In this document: one piece after another, positions 60,247 through 64,000 of the stretch | How the letters are laid out: the number at the start of each line of letters is the position of its first letter | Numbering within the stretch: the stretch's first letter is position 1 | Source: Candidatus Paceibacterota bacterium | GTDB lineage: Bacteria > Verrucomicrobiota > Verrucomicrobiia > Limisphaerales > UBA8199 | Length of the DNA stretch: 64,000 bases | Assembly (NCBI GenBank): GCA_035452965.1 | Contig: DAOTCE010000005.1 | Location: 235,523 to 299,522 of the forward strand | Reading direction: 5' to 3' | Program-made: the position numbers and the translations under genes | The notes under the pieces: generated by a model | What the model was told of the DNA's origin: nothing | Database searches by the model: none | The model's input: the letters and a program-made list of their open reading frames with translations, nothing else

Positions 60247-61403
60247 GCCTGGCGGACTGCGAGACGCAGGTAAAGTTGGTGCAAGTCATCCACCATGCGC
60301 TGAACAGCGAAGCGCTCGCGGACAAACTGTTGGCCCTGCCGGCCAAGACGCTGGCGCAGGGCGGGATCTTCGGCCAGTCGGAGCAGCCGATCGCGCAAAC
60401 CTCGCAGATCGCCCGGAGGCAGTAAGTAGCCCGTCTCGTCCTCAAGGCATACCTCTCCGGCCCCGTCGCAATCATAAGCGACAACCGGTCGAGCCGCAGC
60501 CAGGGCTTGGGGCAGGGCACGCGGCAGGCCTTCGCGCAATGACAGGTGCACGAGCAGGTCCATAATGCCTACCAGCGGTGGCACGGCATTCGGCGGCACG
60601 AGGCCGGCGAAAACGACGTGTTTCTCCAGTCCAAGCGAGCGCGCCCGGCTCTCCAACCGCCCGCGCCAGGGACCGTCACCCACGAACAAAAGTTTGATTC
60701 GAGGACAACTGCGCGTCAATTCAGGTGCGATGGTCAGCAGGTCATCGTGTCCTTTGAGTTCGAAGAGGCGGGCGATTTTGCCGACGACAACGTCGTCCGA
60801 GGCGAGACCAAGCCGAGTGCGGAGTTGCAGATCGTTAGTTGAGGATAAGAAGGGTTCGAGGGTGAAGCCGCTGAGAATCTTCGTGTATTGTTCCGGACGT
60901 CCGATCCCAGCGGCTAAGTACTGCTCCTGCATAGCTTGGGCCACAACGACGAACTGCGTAGTCACCCGCGCCGCGTAGCGTTCCAAGGCCCGAAAAATGG
61001 AGTTGGCCAGGGGGCCTTGAAACGAGCCGAAGGACGGGCCGTGGATGGTGTGAACGATGGTCGGGACCCCCGTCCGGGCGGCAGCCAGGCGTCCCAGAAT
61101 GCCGGCCTTGCTGCTGTGAGTGTGGACAACTTCAGGTTGGCGGACGCGAAACAACCGGGTCAGCTTCCTCCAGGCCAGGCAGTCCTTCCATGGATGAACG
61201 GGCCGAACGAGTTCCGGCACGACAGTGAGAGATTGGGGGTAATCGGCGAAAAGAGGTTCCAGCGATCCTTCCGGCCCGAAGGTGGGACCGGCAACAAGAG
61301 TAACGTCCCAGCCTGGCTTCGCGCGCAAGCCCAGGACAGATGCGGCGGTATTCTCCTGGGCGCCACCGACAATCAGGCGCGTGATTACATGTATGACCCG
61401 CAT
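60243..61403 (-). CDS. Glycosyltransferase family 4 (GT-B)
   Basis: A 386-residue cytoplasmic glycosyltransferase. It opens VIHVITRLIVGGAQENT (the GGA-x-x-N loop of GT4), has VVHTHSSKAGILGRLAA (about 92-108) and the C-terminal donor site GLPRALPQALAAARPVV (EGxPxxxxEA-like, about 290-306, with EGLPRALPQALA). Sugar specificity is unknown. It lies nine bases downstream of the TPR membrane protein and overlaps the WecA-like gene, so all three form one minus-strand operon for surface polysaccharide. Confidence 0.92.
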   Translation of the reverse strand: MRVIHVITRLIVGGAQENTAASVLGLRAKPGWDVTLVAGPTFGPEGSLEPLFADYPQSLTVVPELVRPVHPWKDCLAWRKLTRLFRVRQPEVVHTHSSKAGILGRLAAARTGVPTIVHTIHGPSFGSFQGPLANSIFRALERYAARVTTQFVVVAQAMQEQYLAAGIGRPEQYTKILSGFTLEPFLSSTNDLQLRTRLGLASDDVVVGKIARLFELKGHDDLLTIAPELTRSCPRIKLLFVGDGPWRGRLESRARSLGLEKHVVFAGLVPPNAVPPLVGIMDLLVHLSLREGLPRALPQALAAARPVVAYDCDGAGEVCLEDETGYLLPPGDLRGLRDRLLRLAEDPALRQRLGRQGQQFVRERFAVQRMVDDLHQLYLRLAVRQA

Positions 61404-61412
61404 TGGCTGCGG

Positions 61413-64000
61413 TCAGGGCGAGCCAGGCTTTAGTTCTTCCAGGCGCGCGGAGACAAGTTTGGCTTCGGCGATGTTCGTCGGAGCATTGACCAGGTAGAGT
61501 TGGTAGTAACGCACCGCGGCATTGGTATCCCGCATGCGCCAGGCGATTTCACCCAGCCCGAAGTAGATTTGGAAGGCGGTAGGGAAAGCCTTCTGCAAGA
61601 CCTCATAATCGCGGCGGGCTGGTTCAAGTTGGTCGGCGCGCAGGGAGGCGATGGCGCGATTAAGCAGCGCAGAGTAATTGTTGGTGTCCATGGTCAGCAC
61701 TTTGGTGAGCGGTGGAATCGCTTGCTCAAAAGCGCCGACCTGGATGCAGGCGTAGCCCTTGTTCACGAGCGCGTTCATGTTGGTGGGAGCGAATTTGAGT
61801 TCCTGCTCGATGATGTTCAGTGCGTTGGAATAGCGCCCGGAGTTCATAAATACCTGCGTCGCGGTGGCCAGCACATTTGTGTCGTTGGGATATTTTGCCA
61901 ACGCCGACTGCACGGTTGCCTCCGCGCCCCGCAGGTCGCCTTGAGCCAGATGCGCGGAGGTTTCGACATAGAGCAATTCCGTCCGATTGGTGCGGGCGGC
62001 ATCGAGCAAGTCGGGCTGCGCCCGGATCCGCTCGATCAGTTTGAGCGCCTCGCCGGGTAGCTGGCTGATCACATACAATTGGGCCAGCCAAATGCGGGCG
62101 ATCAGATTTTCAGGACCCAGGACTCTGACGCGGTCGAACTGCGCCGCCGCCTGGCGATAGAGGTTGTTGTTCACAAAAACCCGTCCCTGTTCAAAGCAAA
62201 AGTTCGGTTCGTCAAACGGCCCGTTATCGCCCATGATTTGATCCCAGTTTCGGTACTTGCCAAATTCATCTTCGATAGACTTGGAAACCTGAACGGAAGC
62301 CCGTCGGCCAGCTTGGAGGTTCCTGTTGCACTCCAGGTTAACCTGCGCTACCAGATTGTCGGGGTTTAACGCGAGAGCACGCTCGAAATGTGCTGCGGCA
62401 TTCGTCAACTGACCGCACTTCTGCAATTCGACCCCCCAGTAGTCAAGTGCACGCGAATAGAACGCAGCGAGGGTGATGGCGTCGCGGTTTGACTGCGGAG
62501 CAAGATGCAGTTGTTTGATCAGAATATCCATGAAGCCCGGCTGGTTGCTTTGAGTGGACGCCTCGACGACAGAAAGCAGCGGTTGCAGTGCGCGTGCATC
62601 GGCCCGTTCCCAAAAGCTCTCGTTCTGGGCGATCAGGGCATTACCCGGCAGCGGCGCAAGGAGTGAATTGGTTGGATACGGAACAAGCTTGTAGACCAAG
62701 CCATGAGATTCAGGGTAGAAGAATTCGAAGTAATACCCAAAGCTGGGGTGGAGGTAGTAAATGCTATTGGTTTGTGCCAATCGGGAAATCAACTGGACTA
62801 ACAGAAAGGGCTCAGCACGCTGCGCAAGCCCCTTGGGAGGATTACTCTCCCATACTTGTGGGTACTGTCGCTTGAGGAAGCGGTGATAATCAGGATATAC
62901 AAGCGAGCTAGTGTCGAGGAAAAGGTAATCCCTATCCTTTTTGCTGAGGGCGGTGTAGGCATGGAGCAGGTATAAGCGGCGAGGGTCGTCAGACAGCAAC
63001 ACGGCATGCTTGGCGGGAAGCGCCTCCGCCATTTGCGCCGTGTAGTGCTTGAGCATAGGGCCGTTGGTTGCCCGGATTTGAGGCAGGTTCCTGTAAATCA
63101 GAATCCCTGGCGGCAACACCAGCAACAGCCAGACGGCGAAGGTCACGAGGTTCTTAATCAGGCGCTTCGGAGGTGTCACTCGGCGGGGGCGATCGGATTC
63201 TCCCCCAAACACAAGGAGAAAGTAGCCGCTGCAATAACCCACGACCAGCGCGCCCAGGTAGTAGAAAGTGAGGAATGGAGATCCGAAACCCTTGTTCCGG
63301 GGACTGAATGGCGGGTCAAGCGCCACCCAGATGCAGGCGACCAGGAACAGGGCGTGCACCACATGGAACATGAATGTGGCCAGTGCGACTCCCAATTTGC
63401 TCGTGTCGCCGAAGTATGAGGCCCAACGAATGCCCATGATGAAAACCGGCACCAGGGAAGTCAGGGCCAACAATGCGACCTCCTGCCTGCCGTACTTGTA
63501 AAACATCATGAGAATGCCTCTTTGGGAATTGAGGTTGGCTTTCAATGTGGGCCAGAATGGCAGGGCGGAGTCGCTTAGGCCCTGCAGAATCGGCAGCAGC
63601 AAGTAAAGCAACAGGCCAACTGCCCCGCAAAGGGAAGCCCGCGTGAGAAAGCGCAGGTTGAAGAAACCCAGACCTTTGATCCAAACCAGCGCCAACAGGA
63701 AGGCTGGAAAGAAGCCAATCATGGCCCAGTTGTTTGTGATCGCCGCGCCGAAAGCCAGGCAGGCGCGCAGCAACCACGACTCACGCTCTGCGACGCGGAA
63801 CTCCAGCAAGCAGCGAAGGACGTACGAGAAAAACAACAAGTCGAGCATTTCGCAGCCTGAGCCCCATGGAGGGGGCGGGGAGGAGACGGCGGTTGCGTAT
63901 TCCCAGAACGTTAGTTGTAAACCGCACACTAGTGCCGCCAACACGGGGGGCAACCAGGCGGCAGGGATCGTAAGGATGCCGGATTGGCCGGATCCCTGTC
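61413..64000 (-). CDS. DUF2723/TPR membrane protein (partial)
   Basis: The frame is open from the right edge with no stop, so about 862 residues are visible and the N-terminus is missing. The first part is multispanning (about seven helices up to residue 300), with AITNNWAMIGFFPAF typical of the DUF2723 glycosyltransferase-like family (O-mannosyltransferase fold). The second half is a soluble TPR array of about ten helix pairs (for example AAHFERALALNPDN and AIPPLTKVLTMDTNN). It could transfer a sugar from a lipid carrier and use the TPR region to bind partners; this is inferred. It starts a three-gene polysaccharide operon. Confidence 0.8.
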   Translation of the reverse strand, partial: QGSGQSGILTIPAAWLPPVLAALVCGLQLTFWEYATAVSSPPPPWGSGCEMLDLLFFSYVLRCLLEFRVAERESWLLRACLAFGAAITNNWAMIGFFPAFLLALVWIKGLGFFNLRFLTRASLCGAVGLLLYLLLPILQGLSDSALPFWPTLKANLNSQRGILMMFYKYGRQEVALLALTSLVPVFIMGIRWASYFGDTSKLGVALATFMFHVVHALFLVACIWVALDPPFSPRNKGFGSPFLTFYYLGALVVGYCSGYFLLVFGGESDRPRRVTPPKRLIKNLVTFAVWLLLVLPPGILIYRNLPQIRATNGPMLKHYTAQMAEALPAKHAVLLSDDPRRLYLLHAYTALSKKDRDYLFLDTSSLVYPDYHRFLKRQYPQVWESNPPKGLAQRAEPFLLVQLISRLAQTNSIYYLHPSFGYYFEFFYPESHGLVYKLVPYPTNSLLAPLPGNALIAQNESFWERADARALQPLLSVVEASTQSNQPGFMDILIKQLHLAPQSNRDAITLAAFYSRALDYWGVELQKCGQLTNAAAHFERALALNPDNLVAQVNLECNRNLQAGRRASVQVSKSIEDEFGKYRNWDQIMGDNGPFDEPNFCFEQGRVFVNNNLYRQAAAQFDRVRVLGPENLIARIWLAQLYVISQLPGEALKLIERIRAQPDLLDAARTNRTELLYVETSAHLAQGDLRGAEATVQSALAKYPNDTNVLATATQVFMNSGRYSNALNIIEQELKFAPTNMNALVNKGYACIQVGAFEQAIPPLTKVLTMDTNNYSALLNRAIASLRADQLEPARRDYEVLQKAFPTAFQIYFGLGEIAWRMRDTNAAVRYYQLYLVNAPTNIAEAKLVSARLEELKPGSP

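Noticed and set aside
1..64000. CRISPR array, tRNA or rRNA genes, insertion sequences
   Set aside because: No regularly spaced repeat series, no transposase reading frame and no tRNA/rRNA-like stretch was recognised by eye; a tRNA search program would be needed to be certain.

Overview
The window is about 64 kb of GC-rich bacterial chromosome carrying roughly fifty protein genes. I found no rRNA, tRNA, phage, insertion sequence or CRISPR array. The gene families point to Verrucomicrobiota, probably a Limisphaerales/Pedosphaera-like member: a zinc-ribbon Ser/Thr kinase, a pseudopilin with a DG-type C-terminus, an HzsA-like multihaem protein, FG-GAP and RCC1 secreted proteins, URO-D/corrinoid methyltransferases, and short CGAAGTCCGA-type repeats. 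This placement is inferred from gene content; no marker phylogeny was possible.

Layout. 1-2260: 3' part missing of a Ser/Thr kinase (minus), divergent from a gspA-gspB type pair (2588-4041). 4286-10540: aldo/keto reductase, thpR, a GCKR-like double-SIS protein, frr, ftsB, a Yip1 membrane protein and murQ. 10594-20580: mnmE, a ZIP transporter, a hexose-phosphate mutarotase, an FG-GAP protein coupled to an MFS transporter, and an S1C protease with a large secreted partner. 21109-22873: rpsB-tsf. 23184-28058: a GH30-like secreted glycosidase, a TPR membrane protein with an odd start, and a ThuA-like protein. 28230-34173: a corrinoid methyl-transfer cluster (two URO-D methyltransferases, corrinoid protein, homocysteine methyltransferase and a sugar-porter transporter). 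34366-43575: RCC1 propeller, HzsA-like cytochrome, AraC regulator divergent from a methyltransferase, and secreted proteins including a pseudopilin. 43793-48233: miaB, small membrane proteins, a GT9 glycosyltransferase and a REC-histidine kinase. 48256-52842 (minus): a YggT-like protein, sucD, sucC and gltA, a TCA block. 53013-59173: a small membrane protein with an exported-looking radical SAM enzyme, lnt, and a CLC channel with an inserted domain. 59197-64000 (minus): a surface-polysaccharide operon (TPR membrane protein, GT4, WecA-like).

The most unusual items are: a 67-bp non-coding element present twice in opposite orientation (29642-29708 and 54810-54876) and built on an 11-bp period; the corrinoid cluster; the extra domain inside the CLC channel; the GCKR-like protein that has lost one MurQ catalytic glutamate; and a probable non-AUG/GUG/UUG start at about 25290. 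Start codons were chosen by family alignment and ribosome-binding sites and are noted where uncertain.
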